From Ziziphus jujuba (taxonomy: Eukaryota > Streptophyta > Magnoliopsida > Rosales > Rhamnaceae), in assembly GCF_031755915.1 (NCBI RefSeq), contig NC_083390.1, positions 13,795,001-13,859,000 of the forward strand: 64,000 bases of DNA, in the 5' to 3' direction. Positions 24,596-38,099 of this stretch are shown piece by piece. Made by a program: the position numbers and the translations under genes. Below the pieces are notes generated by a model. That model did not search any database. It had not been told where the DNA came from and worked only from the letters and a program-made list of their open reading frames with translations. The stretch's first letter is position 1. Each line of letters opens with the position of its first letter.

Positions 24596-27299
24596 CACTA
24601 CAAGAATAGCATTGACAGGAGATGCAATTAATGCGTCCTGCAAAATAAAAACCTACTTTTCATGAAGAGTCATCCGATAACGTGTTGCTAAAACCACCTT
24701 ACAAAATCTGACCCTTTAAAAATATTACCTATTATTCAAAAAAAGCCGACGCTTTTACTGAAAAAAGTGTCACTAAATATATGACAACATCCAATGCTTT
24801 TATGAAAAACAGTCGCTATATGCTGCAGAATATTTGATGCTTTTTCAAAAACATATCACTAAAAGTATCAAAAAGGCCTAAGAAAAGCCGACGCCTTTAG
24901 TAAAAGCGTCGGCTATCTATTTAACTTTTAGCAACGCTTTTGTTAAAAGCATCGGCTTTTTCTTAAGACTTTTTAGCGATGCTTTTTAAAATGTATCGCT
25001 AGAAGTTTACATAAGAGACGTGACTTTTAGTGATGCTTTTTTCGAAGCGTCAATTATTATTTAAACTTTTAGCGAAGGTTTTTAAAAACCGTTGTTAAAA
25101 GTTTACATAAGAGACATGATTTTTAGCGATGCTTTTGCTAAAAGCGAGTGTCACTAAAAATGATAAATAGCCAACACTTTTAACCAAACTGTTGCTAAAA
25201 GTTCAATCAAAGCCAACATTTTTAAGAAAAACCATCGGCTTTTATCACAATTAGCTATGTTTTTTAGTAAAAGCGTCTCCTTTAATGTTCTTTTTTAATT
25301 TTTTGTTTTGTTTGAGTAGTCGTTTAATTTTACAAAATTGGATTAAAAGCTAGCTTCATAAAAAATAATTAAATACAACAAAATTAAAATAAATATTTTC
25401 ATAAATGTAATAATTAAAATAATAAAGCGCCGACGCTAAAAATTTATTGACAAAACAAAAAGCCAAAAAAAATGAAAAACCAAAAAACCAAGATTGTCAA
25501 AACTTAATCCAACATTGTCAAAGAAAAAAATGAAAAAAAAAATTGAAAAAGGAAAAGCTAACGCTTTATGGTGAAAAAGGTCACTCTTCCAATTAGAAGC
25601 AAGCTTAGGCAACGCTGTTATAAAAAAAGCATCGCCTATTTTATTATTTTATTATTTTAATTTTTTTCAATTTTTATTATTATATATATGCATATATTTT
25701 TTTAAATATATATATATATATATATATAGATAAATTAGGGAATAAATGGTTAGTGAAATAAAATGTACATAGTATACAGAAATTTAAGCTTTATATATCT
25801 ATTGATATTAGGTTTGTGAAAACCTAAGGACACAACATTGTGTCCATTAAGCAGACTGCTATTGACACTTTGTTGTGTATTTTTTAGAACAAAGAATATT
25901 ATATTGGTTCAATTTATATGTTTAAAAGGTTAAACATATTGTGTGAAATCTTGATAATACAGTGTAATATACTAATTAGCTTTATGAAGAAACATTTACA
26001 ACATTTTTTTAAAATTTTTTTTCAATGTTATAGGCAACGCTTTCAAAGCAAAAAAGTCGCCTTTTCATGTATTTTCTTTTTAAATTTTTTTTTTCCAATT
26101 TTAACTTATTGTTGTGTTAGCATTTTTAACTTAATTTTTTGATAAATTTTAGAGCTTTAAAATTTTTTTAATATCAATACATTAAGCGACGGTTGTGATG
26201 ATGAAAGCATCGCCTAATGCTTTGAATTTTCATAAAACAAAATTTTAATTTCCTCAATTTAGCAAAAAACTTGCTTACTATTACAAAAATTAATTAAGTT
26301 AAAACTGCAAACAAAACAAATTATAAAAGTTGCAAGAAAAAAAAATTGAGATAAGCTTAGGCGACACATTTTTGAACGAAAGCATAACCTATTTATCTTT
26401 TTTTTTTTTTTTTTGATTTACTTTCTTTCAAATTTTATTAATATATATATGCATATAATTATATATATATATATATATATATATTTACTGGGGAATAAGT
26501 GGTTAGTGCATTAGCAAGATAAATAGGATACAAAAATTTAGGGTTGATATATTTGTGGAAATCAGGCTTGCAAAAACATGAAGACAATAGTGTGTCCATT
26601 AGGCATACTGATGCTGTAACTTTGATCTGTTTTGTAGAACAAATAATTTTATATTGATTTAATTTATGCGTTTAAAAGGTTAAATATAGTGTGTAAATAT
26701 CTTGGTAATATAATGTAATATAATAATTAGTATTATGAAGTAAAAATTTACAATTTTTTTTTTCAATGTCATAGGCAATGCTTTTGGTGTTAAAAACGTT
26801 GCCTATGTCTTCCTCTTTTTCTTTTTTTAATTTTTTTTCAATATTTAGATATATTTATATAAAATATAAAAATGCAAGAGAATGTTAAAATTTATAAATA
26901 AAATAAAAAAATATTATATGGTTCTTTAATATAGTTATTCTTCTTCACACTTCTAAAATTAAATCAAATCATTTTAAATTTAAAAATCAAATTATAGTGT
27001 AGACGCTTTCATCGCAAAAGCGACATCCAATATTTATCATTTTAACCGACATCTTGTTTATAAAAGTGTTAGCTAATATTTTTAAATCGTCTATTCAGTG
27101 AAGCAAAAAAAAAAAAAAAAAAAACATTGCTTATTTTTGCTATTATGCGACCCTTTAACTTCATTGTTTTTTAAAGTGCCGTATATTTTTGACATTTTAA
27201 CCTACGCTTTATCTTCAGCGTCGCGGCTTTTTTGTACCGATGCTTTTATTTTGTAGCATTGCATAATTAATATCGCTAGATCACTAATTTCGCGTAGTG
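24596..27299. mobile_element. Non-autonomous CACTA (EnSpm/CMC) DNA transposon
   Basis: The element begins CACTACAAGAATAGC at 24596 and ends TTTCGCGTAGTG at 27299, so both tips are CACTA inverted repeats. It is flanked by the same 3-bp sequence TGT (24593-24595 and 27300-27302), the target-duplication size of this superfamily. Both subterminal regions hold many copies, in both orientations, of a short GC-containing motif of the form AAAAGCGTCGGC or AGCGATGCTTTT, a typical CACTA subterminal array. No transposase frame is present in its 2704 bp, so it would depend on an autonomous relative. Confidence 0.9.
25600..26830 (+). repeat. Internal direct duplication within the CACTA element
   Basis: Two diverged copies about 743 bp apart: roughly 25600-26065 and 26345-26810. 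Shared landmarks in the same order are a GCTTAGGC-type subterminal motif, a (TA)n run, GGGAATAA.TGGTTAGTG, a GTGTCCATTA block, TTTAAAAGGTTAAA and TTCAATGT.ATAGGCAA.GC. Confidence 0.75.
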
Positions 27300-27302
27300 T
27301 GT

Positions 27303-29304
27303 AACCAAAACAATCATGTTATATACTCTTGTTTTTGGAGAATCACATTAATTTGTCTGCTTGTACCATATATAAAATTCATTAATACCATATATGAGTG
27401 ATTATCAATAAATTGCATTTGTTATTAAAAAAAAAAAAAAATCCTTGGACCATAAGAAAAATCAAATATAGCCTTAGAGCCGGCAGGTGTAAAATCATAC
27501 TTGGAATTCAAGAAGTTGATCAAGTTAACCATTTTCATGAACTTATAGGGGCCGTTAAATTATGTCTCGCGTGTCCTAATTCCATGTTCCATGCTGACTA
27601 TATTTTCGTTTCCAAAAAATAAATAATATTGCTTCTTTTTCGTCTTTTTTTTTCTTTTTTTTTTTGAGTTATGAAATTTTGTAAGTTTTCCTTAGAAGAA
27701 GAAGAAATATATTTTAACCATACAACATGCATCTTAAAATTTCGACCAAATAAAATATGCATCTTAAAATGCATATATTTTTGTAGTCCACAAATATAGC
27801 TTCACAACCACTGCTTTGACTTTAGACCAATTTGTCCTTACTTAGAAAGGAAATCATATTAAAGATGTGTTTCTTACCTTTAATTTGTTTTATTTATTTT
27901 TGTAACTGTCTCTCTTATATTTGATGAAACTTAAAAATTTAAGTATCATTATTCATGTTTGATTCCTTAATCTATACTTACCTTAATCTATCATTCTAAG
28001 ATTATATGAAAAGTTTTTACCAAAAAAAAGAAAAGATTATATGGAAATATGAAATAAATTTACATGAAATAATTAGCAATTATAACTTTGTATCTATCAT
28101 AACTCACTAGCTAAAAATATTCATGGAAAAGAAAATAATAAGAGTAAGAAAAATATTGAAAGTTTCAAAAAAAAAAAAAAAAAGAATTTTGTACCTTCAT
28201 TACTACTGTTCAAAAGATTGAAAGAACCTTGTCTCCATATGCTTTTTGATTTAATTCGTCGAAATATTGTTAAAGAATAAAAAGATCTGATAAAAAAAAA
28301 GAAAAGAAAGAAAGAATGAAAGATCTAAATAAAAGAAAAACAGTAACAGAGTTGAGAAAAAAAATAATGGTATCATAATTTAATATTTTTATTAATTATG
28401 ATTTTACTTTTTTCAACTGTCAAAAATGATATTGATTAAAAATATTTTTTCCTATTCTAAATAAGAGCAAATTAGTCAATTAAAAGAATTAAAATTAAAC
28501 TCATATCCATATCTCAGAGTGATCGTGAATTTGAAATGAACGAAGAGGCAATTGTTGTAATAGTCAACTGAAAAAATAACAATCAAACTAGAAAAGTGGA
28601 GGTGAGTGAATATCTAATGAAATGTGAAGTGTTCTCTATCTAATACAAAAATTAACATTGCTTAGATCTAGTTAATATAAATGTATAGTCAATATTCAAT
28701 TATAAAATTGTTCTTTAATGATAATATACGTAAAATCTATTTATGACTATTAATTATTTATATTTTTTGTTAACTCTTTTTTTAAAGAAAAATATTGATT
28801 CAGTTGTATGTTATTTGTACGTGACATTTGAGATCGTGGGATTTAAGATATAAGAGGAAAATTATTGTAAATAATTTGGAAAAAAAAAAGTGTCAATTAA
28901 AAGAATTTAAACCAAACTGTAAAAGTGGAGATGAGAGTATTTTCAATAGTAAATTTGAATTGTTATCTATGTGGTATAGAAATTAATATTGATTAAATCT
29001 AAACTACATAAATATACAGTAAATTGTAAAATTATTTTTCAATAATAATGTGTAAAAAGAAAAATTTTATTTTTTAAGAAATTTTACAATATATAACCGA
29101 GTCTTTAAAAGTAGATATTTACTTTAATAATGTGGCCACATTAGTTTGATATTCATTCTAGATATCAACATTGAAAAATAATTTTTTTAAAATATTGTCC
29201 ATATTGCTTATGTGGCATGCTTATTTTAACATTTTATATACTTATTGGATATGCTCTTAAGCTTTTTGTAGAGTTCAAATATGGCTTCTCTCTGTTTTTG
29301 TCAA

Positions 29305-29339
<35 letters not shown>

Positions 29340-30190
29340 GCTTTTCTATGGTCACAATTGTTGGATTGGTTTGGTTTTGTTTAATTGTGCTAAAACCTAT
29401 TTTTATATTTAAAACCTATTTTTATATTTACTTTTATCTTTTGATAATGAACATGGAGTATTCAAAGTCAATTAACTTTCTAAAAAGATAATGACTTTCA
29501 CCGTTACACGGTTCCAACATTAATTAATGCCTATAGGGTCCTACTAATGTAACTAATAGAGGAAAGTATTCGTAAGATTAGTTGGATGTTAAAATTATTA
29601 AAAATACTACTTCGAAATCTTAGGTTCAAATTTTGACCTATCTGAAATATTTTTCCCCAATTGTAATGTTGATCAATAAAATAAAATAAAATAAAAGGGT
29701 AGTTTACATTTACATTTAGCATCCAAATAATTGCATGAATTAGAATTACATGATCATGGAATGAAATGATATAATCAATTCCTCGTAGGAAGGTGATAAA
29801 TCTCAATTAGTAGGATAATCACAGTAAAGATTCTATTTTCTCTTTCGCTAGATGGTGAACGTTGTACTGGGAGCAAAAAGTAGAACTAACTAATGTCTGA
29901 GTATTGAAAGAGTACCGTTCATTGATAATGTCAGTCTCTATTGCCCCTCGGTCCCGTACGGTTGTGGTTGGATGAGGAATAATTGGTATCCACTCTTAAA
30001 ACAAGCTTTACCTTTCACGTACAAAATGTTGGTGGTGGATGATCAATTTATTTCATCACCATTTGGTGTAAATTAAAGGTAACGCGTTAAATAAAAAAAA
30101 AAAAAAAACTTTTGATTAAATATTATTTTGTGATCGAAAAGTTTTGAATTTATTTCCATTTGGATGCTATTATACTATATAGAGTATTGT
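27303..30190. other. AT-rich intergenic DNA
   Basis: Contains an (AAT)n microsatellite at 29305-29339. The 74-aa frame at 27398-27622 and others have no recognisable domain. 29840-30060 is less AT-rich but unassigned. Confidence 0.55.
29305..29339 (+). repeat. (AAT)n microsatellite
   Basis: About eleven uninterrupted AAT units. Confidence 0.95.
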
Positions 30191-30545
30191 TACTTTTAGT
30201 TTTTATTTGATAGATTTTTTTTTTTTTTTTTAGGATCAAAAGCTTTATTTAAAGATTAAAATTTTTTTTATTAAAAAATGAAGGTGTTTAATAAGAGTTA
30301 ATAAATACTTGTTGATTAAAAATTTTTTTTTTTAAACTGTTTAAGAGAAGATCAAATTTTGAGCTCTTTTAAAATATTTTTTTTTAACTTATATAAAAAT
30401 CCAATGAGCATTTAATGTAGCTCTTGAGTTTACAACTAAATACTTATTATTTTTTTAATAAAAAATTCTTTTTTCAAAAAAAATTATTATAGAAAATTTT
30501 ATAGTTTAAAACTCTATTTTTATCAGTTATACTAAATTGGCACTT
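30190..30545. mobile_element. hAT-like MITE
   Basis: Contains GGATCAAAAGCTTTATTTAAAG near the left, TTTACAACTAAATACTTATT in the middle and CTCTATTTTTATCAGTTATA at the right, all shared as complements with the 8.0-8.5 kb cluster and directly with 37385-37775. It lies about 650 bp before the MYB promoter. Confidence 0.5.
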
Positions 30546-31185
30546 AAGTGAAACAAAGCTTTCTTTTTGCCAAACATTGAAAATAAAAAAGTATTGCATA
30601 AAATTGTAAGAGAATTATCACATAAAAGAAGCAAAAATTGTAAACATTTTTAAAAACAAGTTTAGATAAGTAGTTAACATTCAGATTTTTGCTAGAAAAA
30701 ATAATGATTTTTGTCTTTGCGGTTGTATCAAAATAGACATAACTCGTTGGTTTGAACAGATCATGTAATATTGACACAGAAAAAAGAAAAAAAAATCTCA
30801 ACTTTTAGAAGAAAGAGAAAAGGAAAAAAGAAAAAGGAAAAGAAAACTTAGGAATATTGAATTAATCCGTTTTTAATGACTAATAAGTTAATGGTTTTAG
30901 TATTATTGTACAAATAAAAAAAATATATTGTTGATGACCACATACCGCAATACGATAATAATAAAATAAAAAAATAAAAAGAAAAACCCAAAAGAACTTG
31001 GAGGACTGCACATGTTTCATACTTGGATTGGCAACTATTTCCATTGGAAATTTGAATACCTTACTAACTTTTTTTTTTTTTTTTCCTCCTACATTTTGGT
31101 TCGTCCTTATCCTTAATTCCTGATCTTTATTTTATTACATTTTTGTTTTGGATATTGATCTTATTTATTACATGTATCTTCTGTC

Positions 31186-31194
31186 TATATATAT
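31186..31194 (+). promoter_or_regulatory. Putative TATA box of the MYB gene
   Basis: A TATATATAT run followed by CACC lies about 175 bp before the MYB start codon. The sequence between is C/T-rich, as expected of a plant 5' leader, which suggests transcription starts near 31220. The assignment is weakened by the abundance of TA runs in this window. Confidence 0.45.
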
Positions 31195-31365
31195 CACCAA
31201 TCACCTTTTTCCTTTCCCCACTGTTTTCCTCACATTTTTTTCCCGTTAATTTTACTCTTCCTTAATTCAGCTCTTTGAAGTCTCTATTTTTTGTCCCTCA
31301 ATTTCTCGTGGCCTAAAAATCTTAAAGCCAGCCTCCTTCATTTGGTTGAACGAGGAAGTTTGATA

Positions 31366-32979
31366 ATGGGCAGGTCTCCTTGCTGTGATAAAGTAGGCTT
31401 GAAAAAAGGACCATGGACTCCTGAAGAAGACCAGAAGCTTTTGGCTTACATTGAAGAATATGGCCATGGAAGCTGGCGTGCTCTGCCTGCAAAAGCTGGT
31501 CATTCAAACAGCCTTTTCATCCATTCACAGACAAATATATTATATACATATATATATATATATATATACTATGTTTTATAATAAAATGTCATCCTACTGT
31601 TCTTGCTGTGCATACACCAGTAATTACATGTAATTAGGATGAAATATTTTACGGACTACTTGTAGTCAGGCATCCGCATCCATTGCCCAACAGAAAAAAG
31701 ACTATACATATATATTATTGTTTTTTCAACTTGTTTCCATGATCTGGTTATTGAATTTTGGGTGTAACTATTATGCAGGGCTTCAAAGATGTGGGAAGAG
31801 TTGTAGATTGCGATGGACAAACTACCTCAGACCCGATATCAAAAGAGGAAAGTTCAGTTTGCAAGAAGAACAAACCATCATTCAACTTCATGCTCTTCTT
31901 GGAAACAGGTACTACTTCTCTCTTCATAAAATTTTGGTATAATGGGCCCAAGACATATAATTTCGATAATATAATCCGTGAATTACGTATAATTGGATGT
32001 TAAACAAGGCCATATGCTGTACATTAGGTGGTCGGCCATAGCAACTCACTTGCCAAAGAGGACGGACAACGAGATCAAGAACTACTGGAACACTCATCTG
32101 AAGAAAAGGTTAATGAAGATGGGTATCGACCCGGTGACCCACAAGCCCAAAACGGATGCTCTCGGCTCCGGTAGCTGTAACCCCAAGGACGCCGCCAACC
32201 TCAGTCATATGGCTCAGTGGGAGAGCGCTCGACTCGAAGCCGAAGCCAGACTTGTTAGGGAATCCAATCTGGTAACCAATCCTCTTCAGCACCAACTCGG
32301 CTCTTCCTCCTCTTCTACCACCACTCAGCTCATCAACAAGCCCGCCACCGGAGCTCCGCCGCGGCCACTGCCGTTGCCGTGCCTCGACGTGCTCAAAGCA
32401 TGGCAAGGGGCATGGACAAAACGGACTAGAGAGAATTGTACTGCTTCATTTCCGGGCATGATGGACATGGATGACCTGGAATCTCCGACATCCACGTTGA
32501 ATTTTCCGGATAGCTCGTTTCCGGTTCAGACAGTAGGGTTCGGAGAAAATGCCGTCCGAGCTCTCGAGTTCTCCAAAAGTACGGTACTCACGTGCGAATC
32601 CTCACATGGTTGGAAATTGAACCAGCAGCACCAGCACCAGCATGTCAATATGCCGGAGCTTAAAGAGAGGCTGGATAACAACACGGCTGCTTTGCACGAC
32701 ATGCCGTTGTCGTATGGGTGTACGGACGGCAATGCATGGTTTATAGACAGTTTTAGGACAGGGAACGACCAGAATGTGAGTCCTCTGCCTCCTATTTCGA
32801 ACATTATGGAAGGTTTGGCGGATATGTTTGCTTATAACAGTACAGCCGGCGAGCAGAATAGTTCGGTGGTGGCCGCAGAGAGTTCCGACAATGGCACTTT
32901 TGAAGAGAATAAAAGCTATTGGAATAGCATACTGAATAATTTGGTGAACACTTCGTCATCTGGGTCCCCTGTGTTTTAA
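31366..32979 (+). CDS. MYB106: R2R3-MYB transcription factor, MIXTA-like (subgroup 9, MYB106/MYB16 type)
   Basis: Three exons: 31366-31498 (133 nt), 31779-31908 (130 nt) and 32028-32979, with GT-AG introns of 280 and 119 bp. The 133/130-nt first exons and their phases are the classic R2R3-MYB layout. The joined frame encodes 404 aa and starts MGRSPCCDK. Repeat R2 has tryptophans at about 17, 37 and 57; R3 has F70, W89 and W108. After the DNA-binding domain come [10 protein letters not shown] and the subgroup 9 motif [14 protein letters not shown], then Ser- and Gln/His-rich stretches and a C-terminal [11 protein letters not shown] segment typical of the MYB16/MYB106 branch. Family members act in the nucleus on epidermal cell shape, trichomes and cuticle. 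In R3 the bHLH-binding signature is absent (Gln80 where Arg/Lys is needed), so action without a MYB-bHLH complex is inferred. Which of MYB16 or MYB106 is the closer match is not settled; the symbol marks the clade. Confidence 0.95.
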
Positions 32980-35380
32980 TTGGAAAGTATTGTCTAGTCT
33001 AGCTTTGGACATGACCGATAACATTAAGAATGATTAGCAACTTTAATTAATTAGTGTACTAATAAGGGAACAAAATATTTTAAATAACAAATTAAGTCAC
33101 TAAATTTAGATATTCGCTGACTAATTAAAAATAATATATATATATATATATATTTATTGTCGATTTCCTTTCTAGTTTTTATATAACCGAATCTTTTTTT
33201 TTTTTAATGTCATATTTATTTATTTATTTTAAGATTAAGCTAAATCCATTTGGAATTGATTAGTGGCTCAATTAATTAATAAAAGCATCTAGCTACTGTC
33301 CAATTGGGGGTGGTAATACCGTGTTAGTCATGGCTTTAGAAATGCTGCTTTTGGCAGTTTCTGAAAGTTTGTATTTAATTAGTTTTCTGTTAGGATTTCA
33401 GGTTTCAAGAAGAGTTGAAACATAAACAAAAGGCATCTCAAGCAGAACTAACCTCACTCAAGTTTGTTTATGCAATTGTAGCACTAGATCCAAATTTGAT
33501 GGAATTGAGAGAGAAAGAATAGAGAATAGTGCTAAATAGAAAATATATATACATATATATAGAATTTTGATTTTGGGAGCTTTGATTTTGGTTATGTAGT
33601 GCATTTTATGGTAGAAAATATTGATGTAGTATAAAACTAAACTAAATAGAGATAAAGACGGAAATATATAAAAATTTTAATTTCTTTTAAAAATCAATAT
33701 TATTTAAATACTATATGAAAATTTAATTTATTTTCATTAAATAGTTCATTTTCTTTTACTAAATTTTTAGTATAAAAGAAATAAAACTAAAATTTTAAAT
33801 TAATATTGCTATAGGTGATTTGCTAATTTTACTTTTATATAGTAAATGTTAAATGTGAATAAGTAATCCACTAAATCACTAAATCATTATTAATATGCAT
33901 GTATATATATATATATATATTTATGTATATCCCATGTATACGTTGAATTAATCTTGACGCAGTTAATTGAGGGGTCAGCAGTGTAGTGTTATAAAAGGAT
34001 TGATTTCCATCTCCTCCAGGCTCCGTCAGATGGAAGATATGCAAAGTCGAGTAAAAAACAAGAGAGCCCTTTGTGTGATTAAGCTAAGGGACAGTGGACA
34101 GTATATCCTAATTTAGCCAAGTATTTTATATGCAATAAGTGTATTCCAACTATGAGGTGGCTTTTTTCAACCCAAAAAAAAAAAAAAAAAAAAAAAAAAA
34201 GACTATCAGTGTAGTGTAGTATAGTGTAGTCTTTTTTTTTTATTTTTTTTTTATTTTTTTTATAATATATATATATATATATTATATAAATGAAAACTAT
34301 GATTAGGCTTTAATTTGGTTAATTTTACACCAATTTTTATAAAATACTAATAGATAATAATTGCATCTCACCGTTTTTTTGAAGAGATGTACAAGCTACA
34401 AATAAATGCATAGAGAGAGCATCCATTGGCACATTAATGTCTCACTGACAGACTGATCGAGGAAAAGAAAACCAATCTCTCCCTGCAAGTGCCAGTCATA
34501 ACTAGTTAGAAGATGCTTCGGGTTATGAAAATATAGGATAGATATATTAACTCTGATTTTCTGTCCCTTCAGTTGTATCTCGAATTCTGTCCCATATATT
34601 ATAAATTGAGACATGATTTAAAATCCATTTTCGTCTACCCTTGAGTCATGGCCCATCTTTTTCGAGCTAAGAAAAATAGAATATAAAGTAAAAAAGATTG
34701 AGAGATTATGAAAAATATTTGTATTATTAGAATATTTAGATGTGTTATAAATGAGAGTTTAATTTTTTATATAGAGAATTCGTATATTAAAAAAATATAA
34801 TATTCTAAATATGTATATATGATATACATCTAAATGAGGTTTTAGAATATTTTATTAAATATTTATAAAGATTATTCTAGAGAGAATTCTATCTACATTA
34901 ATCTAGAATTTTTTTGAATTTTTTAAAATCTTCTAAACTTCTTTTGAATTTTCATGAAGAATGTAGAATTTTCCAATTAAACCTAAAGGTTTGTACCCCT
35001 TTTGCACATAACGTGAGACTTGCCTCTCTTTCTCTTACTCCATTTGTTCTCCGTTTCCTAACAATTCTATTGAATGTTAGGAATTTTGTTTTATTTTATT
35101 TTATTTTTTTTCAAAAAAGCTACCTTCGTGGTTTTTGTTAATTTATTTATATTTTTTCTCCTTTGAAACCCTCAGCCATTTTTTTCCTAAAGCACTTTCC
35201 TCTACCGCCATTATTTGTTAAGTTAACAAAATAATGAACCGATTAGAACGATTCATAAGCTAATAAATTAATTTTCAGTTTCTTAAGACCATTTGTATCC
35301 TTACAACAAGAAGAAGAAGAAGAAGAAGGAGAAGAGTAAAAATCAGTGTTAATATGGCTTCACACTGTAACCAAAAAAAA

Positions 35381-35415
<35 letters not shown>

Positions 35416-37176
35416 AAAGCTTCAAGAGAAAAAAAAGTGCTCAAGGCTTATTTGATGGCAGAGTGTAATTGAGAAAACATAAGTCTACTGCGATGGATTG
35501 AGCTGAAAAAAAAAAACAGTCTACTGTGATGGGATTGTAAATAAACGGAAAGCAAAGTCAACAAGCTGAGTTAAAAAAGTGAGATTAAAAGAAGATGGGG
35601 TGGAGCTTTTAAATGAGATTTGCAATTATAATTGATAGGATGGAATTGTAGACAAGAAAAAAGGGATTGAAAATCTCCATTCATATTATATATACTACCT
35701 TTTGAAACTTTCACTCAAGTTTCTTTTTTTCTTTTTTTTTTTTTCCTCTAGTGTTGTAATGTATCTCCTAAATTAATTTTGACGGATAGAGTTTGATAAA
35801 ATTGATTGGATTGTATTGAATTTAAAAGTGAATATAAATAAAATATATCTAAGTCAAAAATTGTTAATCAAATTTGTAAAAATAAAAAATAACACCCAAA
35901 GTATATTGTTTTGGTTTTTTTTTTTTAAATGAAATTTTATTCAAAAAAATTGATTTACTAGCAATTTCAAAATAAGCCGATCAATTTTGCTAAGTTCCAC
36001 CAAAAAAAAAGAAAAATCCTTAAATAAGGGAAAAATCAACATTTGTATCAAAGTTAAGGGGGGGACATCCCTAAAAAAAATAAAAAATAAAAAAATAAAA
36101 AAAAAAAGGTGGAGAGCAAATTAACACTTAAGTGAAATTCAGGGAGGTATTGTGTAATTTTTCCCAAGAAAATATATATATGTATATGAAATTATATTTT
36201 ATCACTAATTCTTTTGATATGTTTGTAATTATGAGAATATGAGAAGCATTAGTGTACAGGATCCTATCAAAATTCTTAAGTTAAATGTGCTCTCGGTCTC
36301 GTGTTATACATTTATTTTTTGTATGATCTCATGTTGTGCATTTATCTAGTTTTTTGTGAAATGAGGTTAGTTTAGTGGTATATTTTTAAATAAATTTTCC
36401 TTTGAAATTTTATTATTTGCAATTTTTTCCATTTAAAATTCAAGGCATATCGTCCATTAATAGTAATTTGATAAAAAAAATAAATAGATAAATCATAATA
36501 AACGATCTCTTGAACTTCCCTTATATTTTGAAAATTTTTCACATTTACCATTCTATTTTTATGTTTTAATTGTAGAAACTTCGCTCATAATTTGGAACTT
36601 TTGTACATACTCACTTTTACCTTTTCATTTTTTCATAAACTTTCCTTTAAATTTTTATTAATTATTTGCATTCCTTTTAAAAGTACAAATATAAATAAAC
36701 TATTAAACTTTCCTTTGAATTTTTATTATTTGCAATTTCTTCCGTTTAAAAATATAAAATAGAAAATTGGATCAAAATTGATGGTTGAACCAAAAATAAT
36801 AAAAAAAGTAAGAGTTAGAGTTTTTTTTTTTTTTTTAATCATTTTCAATAATTACTCTTTTATGTCGATGTCTCGGATCCACAGCATGATTTATTAACTA
36901 TGTTAATATCATTTGATAACATCTAGAAACTTAAAAAAAATTAATTTTAATAATATTGTTGTTGTTGTTGTTATTATTATTATTATCATAAAATTTGTAT
37001 TTCATATTCTATTAATGAAATGGTGAATTTAAGTTTTTCTATAAGCTTTTCCACTTAAAAATTTTAATCCGGTGTTTTACTTTATTCTTAAAAAATGAAG
37101 AAACTTAAAAAATGAAGAAAATGTAAAGAAAGCATGCAAAAGATATCAAACCGTACGGGAAGTTTCCCCCCAAAAA

Positions 37177-37207
<31 letters not shown>

Positions 37208-37384
37208 TGATGATGATAGGGCAAAACGTTCAAACTAGAAGTGTAGTTTGTAAAGTTATCTAGCAAGAAAGAGAAAACCTCTAGCCATTAGCGGATTTGG
37301 CATGGTCCCGCTAATTTAGAATTATATTAATAGCTCATCTGTTTTCAAAAATTTTTCAGAGTTTTTCTTATTTTGCCTCCACAT
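32980..37384. other. Intergenic DNA downstream of the MYB gene
   Basis: The first ~300 bp probably include the MYB 3' UTR. The rest has poly-A (34174-34200), (AAG)n near 35310, (TA)n runs and the three short repeats at 36.4-36.8 kb. Nothing coding was recognised. Confidence 0.5.
36395..36760 (+). repeat. Three short direct repeats
   Basis: TTTCCTTTGAATTTTTATTA followed by TTTGCAATTTCTTCC, or close variants, occurs near 36398, 36646 and 36708. Confidence 0.6.
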
Positions 37385-37775
37385 TTAGTGTTTGTTTGAC
37401 AGAGTTTTATTTTGGGTCAAAAGCTTTACTTGAAGATTAAAGATTTTTTTGTTAAAAAATAAAAATGTTTGGCAAAAAATTAACAAATACTTGTAGAAAA
37501 AAAAAAACACAGCTTTATAAAACTGTTTTAGATTTTATGTTTTTTCAGAAATTTTTATTTTTATTTTTTTTAACTTATCTGGAAATCTAATGAACATTTA
37601 ATATAGTTATTTCAGTTTATATGGAAACTTATTGAGCATTTAATATAGCTTTTTTATTTACAGTTAAATACTTATTAACTTTTTGATAATAATTCTTTTT
37701 CAAAATAATCTATTATATAAATTTCTATGGACTAAAGTTCTATTTTTACCAATTATATCAATCAGACCTTTAAAA
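37385..37775. mobile_element. hAT-like MITE
   Basis: Same family as 30190-30545: TGTTTGACAGAGTTTTATTTT, GGTCAAAAGCTTTACTTGAAG, TTTACAGTTAAATACTTATT and TCTATTTTTACCAATTATAT occur in the same order. Confidence 0.5.
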
Positions 37776-38099
37776 GACTATCTTTCAAATTTTAATATTT
37801 ATTAAGAATTAATCACTCTCTTGTTTGAATTTGATCACAAATTCAATGGTTACTAAATATTTTATAAATATATATACACTGATAATCCTAAATTTTATAT
37901 GTGTAAGATTCATTCACTTTATTTTAGCACTTGTGCCCTCATTGTTTACAAAACCGCACTCCGCCCTATCTGTAACTATAAAGTTTTGGAACTTGATTGT
38001 GTGTCAATTTGACACACTTTATTTGCAGCTTTTTAGCATAACTATATATACTTCGCATGATTAATGACTTCTTTTTTTTTTTCTTTTTTTCTTTTTTTT

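Noticed and set aside
27398..27622. 74-aa frame just after the CACTA element
   Set aside because: Begins in a poly-A run and shows no recognisable domain; likely chance.
31993..32027. Separate MYB gene starting within intron 2
   Set aside because: The frame opens with TTG in the intron; the AG at 32026-32027 joins exon 3 to exon 2 in frame.
32110..32804. Open frames antisense to MYB exon 3
   Set aside because: They are shadows of the GC-richer coding exon on the opposite strand.
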